From assembly GCA_016934955.1 (NCBI GenBank), contig JAFGRY010000043.1, forward strand, positions 30,966 to 94,965: a DNA stretch of 64,000 bases, given 5' to 3'. A program made the position numbers and the translations under genes. This DNA is from a bacterium (GTDB lineage Bacteria > Zhuqueibacterota > QNDG01 > JAGLOF01). The number at the start of each line of letters is the position of its first letter. Positions within the stretch are counted from its first letter, which is position 1. Below the pieces are notes generated by a model. It was not told where the DNA came from. It made no database searches and was given only the letters and a program-made list of their open reading frames with translations. Below, piece after piece: positions 63,554 through 64,000 of this stretch.

Positions 63554-63916
63554 ATGCTAATCAAACAATACAATCGCAACTTAAAGGATCGAGCAAGAAA
63601 GCTTAGAAATGGCATGACCGATTCTGAAAAACTCTTGTGGGCTCAACTTCGAAAAAAACAATTAAATAATCTACAATTTTATCGACAAAGACCGATAGGA
63701 CAATACATTGTCGATTTTTATTGTCCGAAAGCAAAATTAATTATTGAAGTAGATGGACCCTGCCACAGCCATAGAGATCAGATTGCCTATGATAAACAAA
63801 GAGATGCATATTTAACCGGCCTGGGAATGACCGTCTTAAGATTCTCAAACCGGCAAATTACATATGATATCGATACAGTTATTGCTTCTATAACATATTG
63901 GTTGGATTCCATTTAA
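63554..63916 (+). CDS. DUF559 nuclease-like protein inside the repeat array
   Basis: A 120-residue protein of the DUF559 family, which has the fold of very-short-patch-repair and PD-(D/E)xK nucleases. LRNGMTDSEKLLWAQLRKKQL, FYRQRPIGQYIVDFYCPKAKLIIEVDG (Asp and Glu-x-Asp catalytic set) and VLRFSN are recognisable. ATG 63554; an upstream TTG frame is open, and no ribosome-binding site is seen. The gene is strongly AT-rich beside a GC-rich genome, which signals transfer. Repeat copies flank it on both sides, and its TAA touches the next copy, just as the aroQ stop touches the first. Confidence 0.85.
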   Translation: MLIKQYNRNLKDRARKLRNGMTDSEKLLWAQLRKKQLNNLQFYRQRPIGQYIVDFYCPKAKLIIEVDGPCHSHRDQIAYDKQRDAYLTGLGMTVLRFSNRQITYDIDTVIASITYWLDSI

Positions 63917-64000
63917 AATCCCCCTCGATCCCCCTTTAGAAAAGGGGGACGCGGTCTGTGCTGGACCGTGCATCTGCTGCGGAACCTGTAACCATTGTAC
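63916..64000. repeat. Fourth 90-bp repeat copy, cut by the window end
   Basis: Starts at the last base of the DUF559 stop codon with AAATCCCCCTCGATCCCCC and follows the unit through ACCATTGTAC at 64000. It differs from unit 2 by a handful of bases. More copies may lie beyond the window. Confidence 0.88.

Overview
The window is 64 kb of GC-rich bacterial chromosome, densely coded, with mixed-strand operons. It has no phage, insertion sequence or CRISPR array. The gene content points to the FCB superphylum: a TonB-dependent receptor paired with a DUF4249 lipoprotein, two GLPGLI-family proteins beside an outer-membrane barrel, a LytS/LytTR two-component pair, a GWxTD-domain protein, many exported M28/S9/S15 peptidases, and small zinc-ribbon proteins. 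Clear Shine-Dalgarno sites (AAGGAG/AGGAGG) and TTGACA/TATATT-type promoters argue against a typical Bacteroidota genome. A neighbouring, GC-rich FCB phylum fits better. This placement is inference from gene content only.

Layout. 1-3.6 kb: a corrinoid methyl-transfer set (end of an MttB-family methyltransferase, a B12 protein, a zinc homocysteine methyltransferase) and an amino-acid permease. 3.7-5 kb: Hsp33 and a VOC protein. 5-13.4 kb (minus): S15-type hydrolase, an ECF sigma/anti-sigma/YbjQ cassette, a KamA-type radical SAM enzyme and MutS. 13.5-14.1 kb: a scar in which an exported-protein ORF runs into the 3' end of a signal peptidase I gene, which in turn overlaps the start of a BaiN-type flavoprotein. 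14-29.5 kb: class IV aminotransferase, GWxTD protein, CBS protein, oligopeptidase-B-like lipoprotein, YCF48-like protein, PlsC-like acyltransferase, ArfB, lipoproteins, a VOC/PH/beta-propeller operon, a one-domain asparaginase and a GxGYxYP protein. 29.6-33 kb (minus): HAD phosphatase, ParB-like protein, SPL-like radical SAM protein, then a tRNA operon Gly-Cys-Leu with its promoter and terminator. 33-42 kb: two paralogous M28 aminopeptidases around a lipoprotein, an OtsA-OtsB fusion, and a paralogue of that lipoprotein. 42-56 kb (minus): phosphohexomutase, a GT-C-like membrane protein, DUF4249/TonB receptor, a triple zinc-ribbon membrane protein, and a block of LytTR regulator, sensor kinase, outer-membrane barrel and two GLPGLI proteins.

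56-63.1 kb is a compact aromatic amino-acid operon: chorismate mutase, tyrA, aroA, aroE, aroC, aroK, aroB, aroQ. It covers every shikimate step except DAHP synthase. It is preceded by a strong promoter, a 27-codon leader ORF and a terminator hairpin that look like an attenuator. The window ends in a 90-bp tandem repeat array containing an AT-rich DUF559 nuclease-like gene that differs in composition from everything else here.

The least described units are the HAD/ParB-like/SPL-like operon, the GLPGLI-barrel-LytTR block, and the DUF559 gene inside repeats. None could be verified by database search, so family names rest on motifs recognised by eye.
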